Source: Amyelois transitella (lineage: Eukaryota > Arthropoda > Insecta > Lepidoptera > Pyralidae). Taken from it: DNA of 64,000 bases. The notes under the pieces are model-generated. The model did not search any database. It had not been told where the DNA came from and saw only the letters and a list, made by a program, of their open reading frames with translations. The stretch is from the NCBI RefSeq assembly GCF_032362555.1, contig NC_083516.1, positions 149,001 to 213,000 on the forward strand, given 5' to 3'. Positions 49,726 to 62,000 of this stretch are shown piece by piece. Position 1 is the first letter of the stretch, and the number at the start of each line of letters is the position of its first letter. The position numbers and the translations under genes were made by a program.

Positions 49726-50619
49726 AAAGACTTAATAGTTTTCTATCCATAATACACATACACATGAAAGAAGAGCAGCTTCTCAATATCTTAACGTTCA
49801 ATACGAATGGAATACATTTATTTAAATCAAATATAACTATTACAATTTCTGAACTATACTAATAATAAATATACCTAATTAAATAATATAAACTAATATT
49901 AATTATTTAATAATAAAAAAAAACTATTCTAAATTTACGAATGGAATTGTATTTTGGAGTAAGCACGCCATCTAAGTTTATCACAAGAGTCATTTTCACC
50001 TTCACCAACTCAACAAATGCATTATTCAACATGGCATCCATTATTGCCGGCTCTCAAACTGCATCCTCCTAATATTTACACGTTGTAAACGCTAACTCGA
50101 GGTGAGGGGAGCAAATTCCCAATAAACAATGCTTATGGGGCGCGGAAGTCGCCCTCGGGACGCTCAGCGCCGTGTGGGGAGCCTTTCATTTGGCTGCATA
50201 TGCTGTAGTTGAGGGTAGGTAGTGAGGGGCCGAAATCTTTGACGCTTTCTTGGAGGGTTCGTAAGGGGTTGCCGAAAACTTTATGATAAGTGGACGGTTC
50301 TGGAATACGAGAGTACTTACAAAAAATTTGATAAAAATTAGATCTCCTTGATGAATAACTATTTATTCATATTTTTGTTACTATTTCTGATCATATAAAT
50401 TCACATAGATCGTAATAGTACCTACATGGTATAACAAAGTTGCTTCCCGCATCTGTCCTTATATGTGCTTAGAGTTTAAAATATAGAGTGATCCAAGAAG
50501 ATTGTTACCCGTGCTAAGCCGGGGCGAGCCGCTTCATAAAGGATGAAATTCGGAGCATCCATATTAATCGTAGAGCGTTAAGGTATTAAAAAACACCGAT
50601 GATCTTCTTCTACATATAT

Positions 50620-50851
50620 GTACATACATATAATCACGTCTATATCCCTTGCGGGGTAGACAGAGCCAACAGTCTTGAAAATACTAAAAGGCCACGTTCA
50701 AGTTTATGGCTTTATGATAGAATTGAGATTCATATAGTGACAGGTCCCAAACTTAAAAAGCCTATCCCATAGTCGCCTTTTACGACATCAATGGAAAAGA
50801 AATGAAGTAGTCTTATTCTTTTTTTGTATTGGGTGCCGGGAACCACACGGC
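50620..50851 (-). repeat. SINE-like repeat, family A copy
   Basis: Minus-strand copy from GTACATACATATAATCACG to GGGAACCACACGG. It has a short deletion around the GCTAGCCCATCGCC region. It ends about 50 bp before the first recognised kelch exon. Confidence 0.82.
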
Positions 50852-50902
50852 AAATATAAATCTGTAAAATATGACAGATGACAGTTCATCTCCCCGTTCC
50901 AG

Positions 50903-53900
50903 ACGACATGTGGAGCTGTGTGGAGAGCGGCGTGGGCAGCGGGCTGGCGCCGTGCGCTAGAGGGAAACACTCTGCCACCTTGCTCGGGGGGTACGTGTAC
51001 GTGCTCGGGGGGAGGGGCGCCGGGGGCTCCGTGCCGCTGCGGGACTTCTGGAGGTACTGTCTTGGTAAGTCTCTTCATATCATTTAATCAACTACAAAAA
51101 AACCAACTTCATTTTTCTCTATCTCAATTTCATCTTTAAGCCATCCAGCTGATGGTAGCTCTTCAGTCTTTTTCAAGCTGTTGGCTCCTTCTACCTCTTT
51201 ATGGATAAAGTCGTGATATATCTTATTTCTAAGCGCAAATCCCAGATACATCCTAACCTCTCTCTGAAGAAGAACCCGGGTGTGTCATTTGACCATGACC
51301 TGGATTGAGTAAGCCTAAATTCTTACACAAAGCGACTTACGTCTTGTGTCTGCAATGATATACTGGATACATACATACATACATATGGTCACGTCTATAT
51401 CCCTTACGGGGTAGACAGAGCCAACAGTCTTGAAAAGACTGAATGGCTATTTGACTTAATAGGCTTAATAGATTCAAATAGTGACAGGTTGCTAGCCCAT
51501 CGCCTAAAAAGGAATCCCAAGTTTGTAAGCCTATACCTTAGTCGCCTTTTACGACATCCATGGAAAAGAGATTGAGCGGTCCTATTCTTTTTTGTATTGG
51601 TGCCGGGAACCACACGGCATATACTGGATCATGGCAAAAAACTTGTAATATTTTCTTTCTCACATATTGCTGTGGTCTCCGCTACTTTGATTTGGATTTT
51701 GAACGTCAGCTAGATCAAGTGATAGGTCCCCGAAGGTATCCTACAAAAATATGCAAAAAATACCACACATTGCTTGTCCTTCAAACATTAAATCTACATC
51801 ATCAATCTTGCGACCATAATTAGTCGACAAACGTGGTAAAATGTCGATCCAAATTGGTCCACTTCTCTCGACCCAATTACCGAATGCAGCGGATTGAAGG
51901 AGCTCTTAAAGAGCGCTGAGTGTGACGGTTCAAGTGGAGGGTGCTTCGGCAGATTTAATGCAAAGTTTGGTGATTGTTACGTAACTCGTTTAAAACTGTC
52001 AAAGCTGGCTATTCTGCTGGCTGGCGGATTCACAAAGCAATGTTGTAACAGCAGTTGTATTTGTACAAATTTGGCAGATCCAAGACTTTCGTATTCCATT
52101 CTAGATAGGTAGGAGTATTATGCTTATATACTACTGAGCTTTACAACGTTCAAATTTTGGCAATGAACCAAAAGTTTGTCTCTGACAATGGCCTCGGGTA
52201 CGTTTAACTCAAGAAAATTAAGATAATTATAATTGATCAAGTTTTAACTCTATTTTCACCGTGGGATGTGATTTCCGAAAATCCGGTAACTACGATGTTG
52301 TAGTTTTTAAAGGCCAAAAGTTTCATTTAAACAGAGATTAAACGGGTGAGATTGCAGTGAGTCAGTTTACCAAAAAAGTCCGTCCTTGGATGTTTTTCTA
52401 GGCGTATTAGATATTTGTCCAAAGTTGACACTCCTGAATCAGTTCGTCCTTAGGGCTGATCACCTCAAAAGTTGAGAAGTCATTAATCCGAAAGCCAACT
52501 CTTTATCCCCAGCGAGTGGGGAGTGGCAGCGGCTGGAGTGCCGTGGCGAGCCACCTCCTGCCCTTCAGGAACACAGCGTGACAGCACACGAGGCGCGTCT
52601 GTATGTCTTCGGGGGGGAAAGCGCGCTCGCCAATGACACGCCGCTCTGGATATATGACACAGAGGTAAGATTTCCCCCTGCCCTGCAGGAACACAATGTG
52701 TCAGCACACAAGTTCAGCTTACAGGGTTTGATTGTCAGATAGAAGGCAAGGTTCTTAGATAGATAGCAAACGTACGTCAAGGGTTGCGTGACTGTTACCA
52801 GTCTTTGGTCATATAAGAAACATGCAACTTAATGCAAAGTGGTAAAAAGTAATGCTTTTTCGATGTTAAACACACGACAACCGTTTCCCAAGAAATAATA
52901 ATGACGTTTAAAATAAGAAGTTTTGTAGATAGTATATAAGAGATAGTATAGTAGAGAGTGGAGTAAACCTACGTATTTTTGGCTGCTCTTCCTAACGTGA
53001 ACGCGTTCGCCTATGTTTGAACATAAACATAGGTAGGTATAGTTCATCAAACTGTTTTTTTTTTCCAGACTCAAATGTGGAGAAAACTTCCTGGTCAAGG
53101 CAGCTTCACAGCGACACTCCGCAGACGAGCACCTCGGGACTCTCGGGGGGTAGGAGCTGGACCTCGCGGGAGGAGGGGACATTCGGCTCATACGCTGAAA
53201 GACTGCCTGCTCATATACGGCGGGTACAAAGATCTGAGAGGCTCTACGAATGAACTATGGGCATTCCACTATGGTAAGTGTCCTTTCTGATAGAATATGA
53301 CATTAGTGGTAATACTTACAGTGGTTCTCAGCTTCGGATATTTGAGAACGGGTGGATCTGCTTTATTTTTTTTGTGTCATTTATAAAGTCCACGGGTTTG
53401 ATCCACCTAGTGTTAGTTTATACTGAAAGTACCCAATACAAGCGCTGGATGCACGCTGTTACATTCGAATCTAGATGGAACAATGGTTCAAGGTTGACTT
53501 CAGATGTTTTTACGATGATGATATTGTGAACAAGTACTTTTAATAATAAACGCGGTGTAACCAACCACCTGCCTGGTTCCAGAATCGGAGAGTTGGCAGC
53601 AAGTGCGCACGGCGGCGGGCCCGGCGCGGCACCGGCACGCGGCCGCGCTGCACGACAACCGCCTGTACGTGCACGGCGGCCAGTGCGACCTGAGGGACTG
53701 CGCCGACCTCTGGCACTACGACACCAGTATGTCACCTCCCTGCTGATTTTCTTAAGACCACACTTTGGGCTACCATCCTTCTCTTCATACTCGTACACAT
53801 ATTTCACTCCATGCTTATGACATTTCGCGCCTCGCCTCATAACATACAACGTATTTCCAATTTCAATATGATGATTTCCTTTTGCCATTACTATAAGGTA

Positions 53901-55058
53901 ATTTTATTTTACCACAGTTTTTCGTCTCTGGACACAAGTCCGTACTCCGGCCAAACTGTCTCCGAGCGCGAGGAGCGGGCACGCTGGTCTTCGCGCCGGG
54001 GCACACTTCTATATCTTCGGAGGAGAAGCCAACGGTCACCCCACCAACGAACTCTGGAGGTTTCACTTCGGTAAACTCAATAGTTCTCTACAAAATTTAC
54101 AAATTCTCCTAATCTTTTCCACACAGAATGTTCTCAACATAATTTTCGATTGCCTTTTCCAGCAAGTGAAACCTGGGAGCGCATAAGCCAAGGTCTGAAA
54201 TGGCCGTCACCGCGAGTGGACAGCTGCGTGCTGCTGGTGCCGGCGCGGCTGCGCACGGCGGGCGCCGGGGCCGCGGGCGCGGAGGCGGGCGGCGCGGGCG
54301 CGGGCGCGGGCCGCGGGGACGCGGGCGCCGGCTTCATGCGGGAGATCTCCAAGCTGTCGTCCGTGCACATCCGGCGCGCGGCGCGCTGCAGCTACAGCGT
54401 GCTGGCGGCCGAGCGCGACTCCACCGAGAGCCTGGTGCGGCACGAGGCGGCGCTGGCCAAGTCGCACTCCGCGTACGCCATCGACGAGCGGCAGCCGGCC
54501 GACGGCGGCGACAGCCCGCGCGAGGCCGACACGCCCGACCGCTGCGACGTCGCCCGCGAACCCATCTCCGTGCCGGACTTCGCGGACATGGTCCTCCCGA
54601 CGCCCGTCCTGTCGCCCACCGAGGCGGCGAAGCTGGTTTATCTGGACTCTGAGGAGGAAGAAGAAGCTAAGAGAGAGACGGCGCGGCGGAGGAAGAATCG
54701 AGCTTTTCCTAAGTCCGCGTCCGTGAGATTCACGAGGGACGCCGCGACCATCATAACCAGAGAAGACGACGCAGACCTGTCCACGTCGGACTACGCGAGC
54801 GCCGAGCGCGTAAACCGGCTGTCTGGCGCGTCCTTGGGCTTCAGTAATCCGCATTATCTGGGTCCTGATGTGAGGGCATTGGGAATAGCCCTGACGCCGG
54901 ATTCCGGCGTGGGTCCGGCGATGGAGATGCAGGAGCTGATAGCCACGAGTGCGCGGCGCGAGTCTCGCTTGCACCTGCTGCTGGTCGGCGGGAAGGAGCC
55001 CCCGCACAGGGCTCTACTGCAGAGCCCGCTTTCAATGTGGACCTATAGACTTCTGTAG
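50903..55058 (+). CDS. Kelch-repeat protein, 3' part (six exons found)
   Basis: Exons 50903-51064, 52513-52664, 53069-53273, 53583-53726, 53918-54070 and 54163-55058. Phases (in 1; 1,0,1,1,1) match, giving about 570 residues to the TAG at 55056. The 5' end lies upstream, because the first exon enters in phase 1 with no start. Kelch proteins form beta-propellers for protein binding. Blades are visible as HSATLLGGYVYVLGG, HSVTAHEARLYVFGG, GHSAHTLKDCLLIYGG, HRHAAALHDNRLYVHGG and GHAGLRAGAHFYIFGG, each ending in a D/E-LW-x-F/Y strand. A sixth blade starts PRVDSCVLLV and seems to resume at LHLLLVGG and MWTYRL. Between these lies an insert of about 220 residues with a Gly/Ala stretch, an acidic EEEEE run and basic RRRKNR. 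No other domain was recognised. Exact orthology is unknown. Confidence 0.88.
51369..51619 (-). repeat. SINE-like repeat, family A copy
   Basis: Minus-strand full-length copy with an ATACATACATACATA run and the GGGAACCACACGGCA end. It lies in the first recognised kelch intron. Confidence 0.87.
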
Positions 55059-55924
55059 GTGGTCCTCTCAACTTTTATCGTCCACTAGCAGCATAGACTA
55101 CTAGGCCCCTCGGGAATTTTTTGTAGATTAGGGGGATTTACCTCTTTGTGAAAATTATATTTAGATAGGTAGAGGACAGACACAGTATTTATAAGAAAAG
55201 TCGACTCGAAGGCCGTTTTCGGACTTTTGAAGCGTTTCTCATTACTGACAATTTGATAAACATTGTGACGTCCAAAATATATTGTAGGTAGTACATAGGT
55301 CTTAAGAATTGTCCGGGGTACAACAATGTGCCAACTCAAAGTATTTTTTGTAATTTTAGATTTTTGATAAATACTTAAGTCTCTTTTTTCTGTTTTATAC
55401 GTTGTGTTATACTTATATGTTTTAATGTTATAGTTGTTTTATATTTTTGAACTGTTGTAGTTAATAAGTTTTACTGTGTTATTCTGATGTATTGGTCATA
55501 TCTGAATCAATAGATTTCTATGGAGACTCAAACAAAGGTTGATTATCTTTGATATTTCAATCACTTTTACACATGTTTCTCATGGTTTCTCGTAACTTTT
55601 TTTGCCAAGATGGATAATTATTAGTCTGATACAAAAGCTGAAACGTCAACAAGTCAACATAACTTTTATGTAAATTTCAAAACTTTGTTGGCAAAACTTT
55701 TTTAAATAATAAACATAACTTTTTGTAGTTTAATAAAAATTGGTTTCCCTTTATCTTCCACCAATCACAAATCGTAACTTCGATATTAAATAAATAAAAG
55801 CCAATAAATAAATAAATAGAAATTGTCATACAAGTCAAGTCGATAAGCACCATGACTATTTATAGTGTTCTTCAGATTCGCTAAGACTGAGTAGCTGTAG
55901 TTTCAGGTTATCTTATTCTTCATA

Positions 55925-55985
55925 TATTTCGTCTTCATCCCTTATCGGGTAGACAGAGCCAACAGTCTCATCAAAAGACACAAGC
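55925..55985 (-). repeat. Family A repeat, 3' fragment
   Basis: TCGTCTTCATCCCTTATCGG followed by GTAGACAGAGCCAACAGTCT is the 3' sixth of family A on the minus strand. The remainder is absent. Confidence 0.65.
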
Positions 55986-56311
55986 TTCATCATTAGTAAA
56001 AAAAATTCGAGGGTAGCAATTTGGTTAAGAAAAGGCACAGAAATTTGGTTAAGAAAGTTGGGGAAGTGGTAAATATTTTAATTAAATTTTTGACATAGAG
56101 ACATTCATATGTGACCTAAATATTGAAATGTAGGATAAATATTTAAGACTCCTGTGTATGTTCCACTCCTCCATTCAAGTTCTCCATAAAATGTTTCTTT
56201 CATTCTTTGCCAAATGATTCCAAGTACTTCAAATGTTATTTATTTAAATTTCGTTTAAATCAATTAATCATAAAAATGTATTCTCTCGTCCACATTTCTA
56301 TTCTAAGATTG

Positions 56312-56480
56312 GATAATTGTGTAGTTGACGTGAAAATGCTACAGTGCAGCTTGTTACCGCTTCTTTTGCACTGATGCTTTGGAAGCGGCTTTTATTTGAC
56401 GTAAACCAATGTGAAACTAAAAGATATGACAATTATTAAGTGATATTGAAATGTCCCATAATAAAGAATTAAAAATTTGA
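56312..56480 (+). repeat. Dispersed repeat, family B copy
   Basis: Carries TACAGTGCAGCTTGTTACCG, CACTGATGCTTTGGAAGCGG and ATGACAATTATTAAGTGATA in the same order as 13500-13705. Well preserved. Confidence 0.75.
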
Positions 56481-56910
56481 ATAAAGCTTTCCAAAACATA
56501 AATTATATCAAAATTTTATCTAGGATTGCTCAGTAGTCAATGGTCAAAGGCATACCCCGGGCTCCTCTCCAGAGTGGTGTAGATGCAACGGGGCCTAAAG
56601 CCAGGAAGAAGCTCAGTAGTCAAATTTTAATTAAATATTTTGACAGTACAGTACAGGAGTCTGAAGCAATAAATAATTTTATTTTTCATTTAATACCAGT
56701 TCATAACTTGACATGTAAAGAAAATATACTCGAACTAAATCTGTTAAGTGTTATTTAATTTGTAGTGTATTGTGTTACTTATTATTTATCGTGGTTTATT
56801 GTAGTAACTCCGAAACGAACATTCTAGATGTTATTAAACGTAGTAATGTCTAACAAGCGCATTTCATTTTCCAGTCCTAAAAAAGCGAATCCTCAAAAGA
56901 TACATAATAC

Positions 56911-57160
56911 CTACATATGGTCACGTCTATATTCCTTGCGGGGTAGACAGAGCCAACAGTCTGGAAAAGACTGAATGGCCACGTTCAGCTATTTGGCCTA
57001 ATGATAGAATTGAGATTCGAATAGTGACAGGTTGCTAGCCTATCGCCTAAAAAGAATCCCAAGTTTGTGAGCCTATCCCTTAGTCGCCTTTTACGACATC
57101 CATAGGAAAGAAATGGAGTGGTTCTATTCTTTTTTGTATTGGTGCCGGGAACCACACGGC
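56911..57160 (-). repeat. SINE-like repeat, family A copy
   Basis: Minus-strand full-length copy with the left end CTACATATGGTCACGTC and the right end GGGAACCACACGGC. Well preserved. Confidence 0.87.
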
Positions 57161-57479
57161 AAGACGACAAGTGGAATATTCCCGTCATAAATTAGTGGGT
57201 GCACGGATAAACACAAATTGCCCGTCGACCCACCGGTGGGTGAAGTTGGTGGGTAAACGAGTCGCGGCGGGCTTGTTCTTAACATATTCACAACTACCTT
57301 TAACCACCTTTCAGCGCTACCAACGCACGCAAATATAGCGCCAATTCTACACGCGCGAATTCTACCTACAAAAGAATACGCAAATTTACAAGACTGGTTC
57401 AGTAGATAACGCGTGAAAAGACAACAAACTTACTTTCGCATTTATAATATCAGTTGGAATTAAGTAGATCATTAAGTTA

Positions 57480-57885
57480 TCACCATTCGACACTTAAATA
57501 AAAATGCTAAAGTCTGTCTATTGCGATTGAACTTCTGAAACCCTAAACCGATTTTGATGAATTTTGTAAGAATTTCGGTTAGTTATGCGCAATAAAAGAG
57601 AGGCTACTTTTTACTATTAGTTATAGTTCTATACGGGTGAAGCTATACGCAAAACCTAATTAACCAGAAAATAAAAAAGGAACATACAATATCTACAAAA
57701 GGTATCACTACGTAGTATAAAACAAAGTCGCTATTTTAGTCTGTTTGTCTGTATGCTTAAATCTTTAAAATTACGCAACGGATTTTGATGCGATTTTTTG
57801 TAACAGGTAGAGTGATTCAAGAGGAAGGTTTTTATTTGCACCCGTGCGAAGCCGGGGCGGGTCGCTAGTATATTATAAAAAAAAC
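57480..57885 (+). repeat. Two adjacent dispersed repeat 3' ends
   Basis: The first (to ~57650) has CTAAACCGATTTTGATGAAT. The second (57700-57885) has ACGGATTTTGATGCGATTTT and CGAAGCCGGGGCGGGTCGCT, the usual 3' end of a common lepidopteran repeat. A related end lies near 50440-50530. Confidence 0.6.
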
Positions 57886-58794
57886 AATGTATTTATTAAT
57901 ATGTTTTTATTAGTCTTTACCTTCGAATAAACATCAATATTTAGTCTTACATACACAACTTAAGTAAATAATAAACTTAAAACTAAATAGTTACATCATG
58001 ACCGCAATATAGTGCAATAAATATATATTTATTGCATACGTTTAGAAAACGTGTTGGTACGGTACATGCAGAGGGAAAATTATAAATTTTACAACTCGTT
58101 TAGAATAAATATACAATATTTACCATCACTAAAATAATATATACTCTTGAGAACGCTCGACTTATTTTAAACTATATCTAAGGGACACAAAAAGCATCCA
58201 AATAGTACAATAAACGAGCTCAATGTATACAATTTTTCCATACATCTGTGGTAAAAATGTGTATACATATTTATTATAATTATAATAATAAATGAAATAA
58301 CTTATAACTAAATGCTACAAAATTCTATATCGAGATCACTTAAAAGTAAACGTTGTATTATATATCGTCAAATCAACTTAAGAGATAATTGCACATCACA
58401 GAAGATTACAACGTTCAATACAACTAAGTATTATATTATTTATAGTAAACGGTCGCAATGAATGGTGAAACTTTAGTAATTCATCAAGAACACTTTAGAT
58501 TCAATTAAGAAAAAATAAACATCATATTCCTCTAATCACGCGAACAAAACGCGTCTTAATTATTAAATGATGGCTCATTAAACGTCGTTTATACAAAAGG
58601 TGATATTTCAAATAAAGTAATTTCAATTCAGATATTTTAATGAGAATAGTAGTCAGTGCGAGCTTGTATTATTGTTGGTGACTGTCATTCTTAATATCGA
58701 CATTCATAGCTACGATTAAACATACTACACTACACTACACTACAACTATATGCTTGACCAACATAACTCTGATGTAATCTACATGACATTTATA

Positions 58795-58905
58795 CATGTA
58801 GTCTCGTCTATATCCCTTGCGGGGTAGACAGAGCCAACAGTCTTGAAAAGACAAAGGGCACGTTCAGCTGTTTGGCTTAATAATATAACTGAGATTCAAA
58901 GATAT
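58795..58905 (-). repeat. Family A repeat, 3' fragment
   Basis: GTCTCGTCTATATCCCTTGC and GGGGTAGACAGAGCCAACAG up to TAACTGAGATTCAAAG cover the 3' ~100 bp of the family on the minus strand. The 5' part is missing. It lies within the likely 3' UTR of the dsRNA-binding gene. Confidence 0.75.
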
Positions 58906-59064
58906 ATAATGTACAATATGTGTGTTGGCTTGTTTTGCAAAACACTATTTGTGTTAGCCGAACATATTTTCTTTTGTCAAAGCTACGAATGTCGAAATTC
59001 ATAACGACAGTTTTCATTATTGGCGTGTGTAGTTGTTCATAATATTGTAAGTAGGTATGTGTGT

Positions 59065-62000
59065 TTACACAGTGTTGGTGTTGGTGTTGGCGGTGTTGGT
59101 GTTGGTGTTGGCGCTGGCGGGCGCGACGGGCGCGTTGGCGGTGCACACGTCGTGGAAGGCGACGCCGAACAGAGCACTGCACGCCGCGCGCGCCGCCGCC
59201 TTGCGCGCCTCCTTCTTGTTCGATGCTACACGACAACATTATTTTTTTTTTATTTATTTATTATTATTATTAATTTTTTTAATTAATTACTTTCAATGCA
59301 TATTATCACGTCTTTACCTCAAGTGGACAGAGCCGTCGGTTTTAAAAATACTGGAAGGCCACGATCAGCTATATGGATTAAAGATGGAATTGAGATTGAA
59401 ATAGTGCCAGGTTACTAGCCCATCGTATAAATGAATAATGCCAAGTTTATAAGCCTATCCCTTACCCGCATTTTATTATTTATTTATACATTTATCAAAG
59501 AAAATAAGAATAAAACTTTAAATAAAGATAAATTCAGTACAAGGACACGTGTAAGCACGAAAGTGCAAAGAGAGGCATTGGGGTTGTGTACATAATTATT
59601 AAGATATAAACTTACATAAACTTACTGATTACTATACTAAAACATACTATAATAAAAAACAAATATCAAATAAATAAACATACATGAATATAATAAAATA
59701 CAATATAAATGAATAGTGGATGCGTCACGACAAGAAAGACATGTAGTGTTATCTCACAAGTTATTTCAAGATTTTATAGTATTTTTTTAAGTTATTAGCA
59801 GAGATCGGAATAGGTAGATTGAATTGGGGTCAATGAACTGAAACGTATATATTAATATGGACATGCCTCCGTTCGGGATTGCGAGATTTGTAAATAATTA
59901 AGATTTTTTTCCGGAATTTATACAAGTGGGATGAAGAATATATTAGTGGTAGCTGTTTTCCCCCGACTTCGTTCACGTAAATTGTAGTCCTATGTTACCC
60001 GCGGACAATGTAGTTTACTGTAAGTGTAAGTACTGAAATGGAATCCCGGAAAAGAGGCTTCTCCATGTTATGCTTTCTATGGTAATTCATGATGCAAGTA
60101 CATAAAATCAATCTACCTATTCCGATCTCTAGTTATTAGTTACATTATATAGTTGTTATTTCTCAAGGGCACACCGATCTGCTGCCGTTTGTGCAGCAAA
60201 CACTGCACATTCTGTACCAAATAAATTAAATTTATTTTAAGATTTTAAATCTAATTAAGACGACACTCACCCTTGCCAACAAAAGTGGACCCTTCGACCT
60301 CCACTCCAACAGTGAACACCATGTTCTGAGGCCGGTCACCCTCCACCTGATACACAAGTATTTATATCGTTAATATTTGAAAAATGATTAAAGCCGTATG
60401 GTGCACTTAAGCATCGGAACACTCTTATATCTTTTCCATGGATATCGTAAAAGCGACTTAAGGAAAAGCAAATAAAAGGTCGAATCCCACTTCGGGTATG
60501 TGCAAATGACACAGTTATATACATTAGTTTCTAAACTGACGCTTCTACGGTGAGGAAAAACGTCGCGAGGAAACTTGCACATCCAGACAACTGAATGTGT
60601 CACCATGATCGATCAAATACCCGCAAAGATTGCAGACATCAGAAACCTGGCTCACCCAATCCAGGCATATGCCTGGACGCATGTAGCCAGCAGCAGGCTG
60701 TGGCAGGAGAGACACCCACCTGCAGCTCCCTGTACTCCACGCTGGGCCGCATGTAGCCAGCAGCAGGCTGTGGCAGGAGACACCCACCTGCAGCTCCCTG
60801 TACTCCACGCTGGGCCGCATGTAGCCAGCAGCAGGCTGTGGCAGGAGACACCCACCTGCAGCTCCCTGTACTCCACGCTGGGCCGCATGTAGCCAGCAGC
60901 AGGCTGTGGCAGGAGACACCCACCTGCAGCTCCCTGTACTCCACGTTGGGCCGCATGTAGCCAGCAGCAGGCTGTGGCAGGAGACACCCACCTGCAGCTC
61001 CCTGTACTCCACGCTGGGCCGCATGTAGCCAGCAGCAGGCTGTGGCAGGAGACACCCACCTGCAGCTCCCTGTACTCCACGCTGGGCCGCATGTAGCCAG
61101 CAGCAGGCTGTGGCAGGAGACACCCACCTGCAGCTCCCTGTACTCCACGCTGGGCCGCATGTAGCCAGCAGCAGGCTGTGGCAGGAGACACCCACCTGCA
61201 GCTCCCTGTACTCCACGCTGGGCCGCATGTAGCCAGCAGCAGGCTGTGGCAGGAGACACCCACCTGCAGCTCCCTGTACTCCACGCTGGGCCGCATGTAG
61301 CCAGCAGCAGGCTGTGGCAGGAGACACCCACCTGCAGCTCCCTGTACTCCACGCTGGGCCGCATGTAGCCAGCAGCAGGCTGTGGCAGGAGACACCCACC
61401 TGCAGCTCCCTGTACTCCACGCTGGGCCGCATGTAGCCAGCAGCAGGCTGTGGCAGGAGACACCCACCTGCAGCTCCCTGTACTCCACGCTGGGCCGCAT
61501 GTAGCCCAGCAGCAGGCTGTGGCAGCAGAGACACCCACCTGCAGCTCCCTGTACTCCACGCTGGGCCGCATGTAGCCAGCAGCAGGCTGTGGCAGCAGAG
61601 ACACCCACCTGCAGCTCCCTGTACTCCACGCTGGGCCGCATGTAGCCCAGCAGCAGGCTGTGGCAGGAGACACCCACCTGCAGCTCCCTGTACTCCACGT
61701 TGGGCCGCATGTAGCCAGCAGCAGGCTGTGGCAGCAGAGACACCCACCTGCAGCTCCCTGTACTCCACGCTGGGCCGCATGTAGCCAGCAGCAGGCTGTG
61801 GCAGCAGAGACACCCACCTGCAGCTCCCTGTACTCCACGCTGGGCCGCATGTAGCCAGCAGCAGGCTGTGGCAGCAGAGACACCCACCTGCAGCTCCCTG
61901 TACTCCACGCTGGGCCGCATGTAGCCCAGCAGCAGGCTGTGGCAGCAGAGACACCCACCTGCAGCTCCCTGTACTCCACGCTGGGCCGCATGTAGCCAGC

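Larger units (their letters stand above)
34850..50902. other. Long gene-poor region
   Basis: About 16 kb without a recognisable host coding exon. It holds family A copies, truncated LINEs, SINE pieces and microsatellites (listed separately). A CpG-rich stretch near 42600-42880 could be a first exon or promoter. The missing 5' exons of the kelch gene at 50903 may lie here or beyond, but none could be supported. Confidence 0.5.
55059..59064. other. Convergent intergenic region
   Basis: Between the stop of the kelch gene (plus) and the stop of the dsRNA-binding gene (minus). It holds the 3' UTRs of both, repeats of families A and B and two other dispersed repeats. No coding exon was recognised. 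Confidence 0.55.

Noticed and set aside
54207-55007. 266-codon minus-strand ORF opposite the kelch last exon
   Set aside because: It is a shadow of the GC-rich kelch exon, with no motifs and no supporting splice sites.
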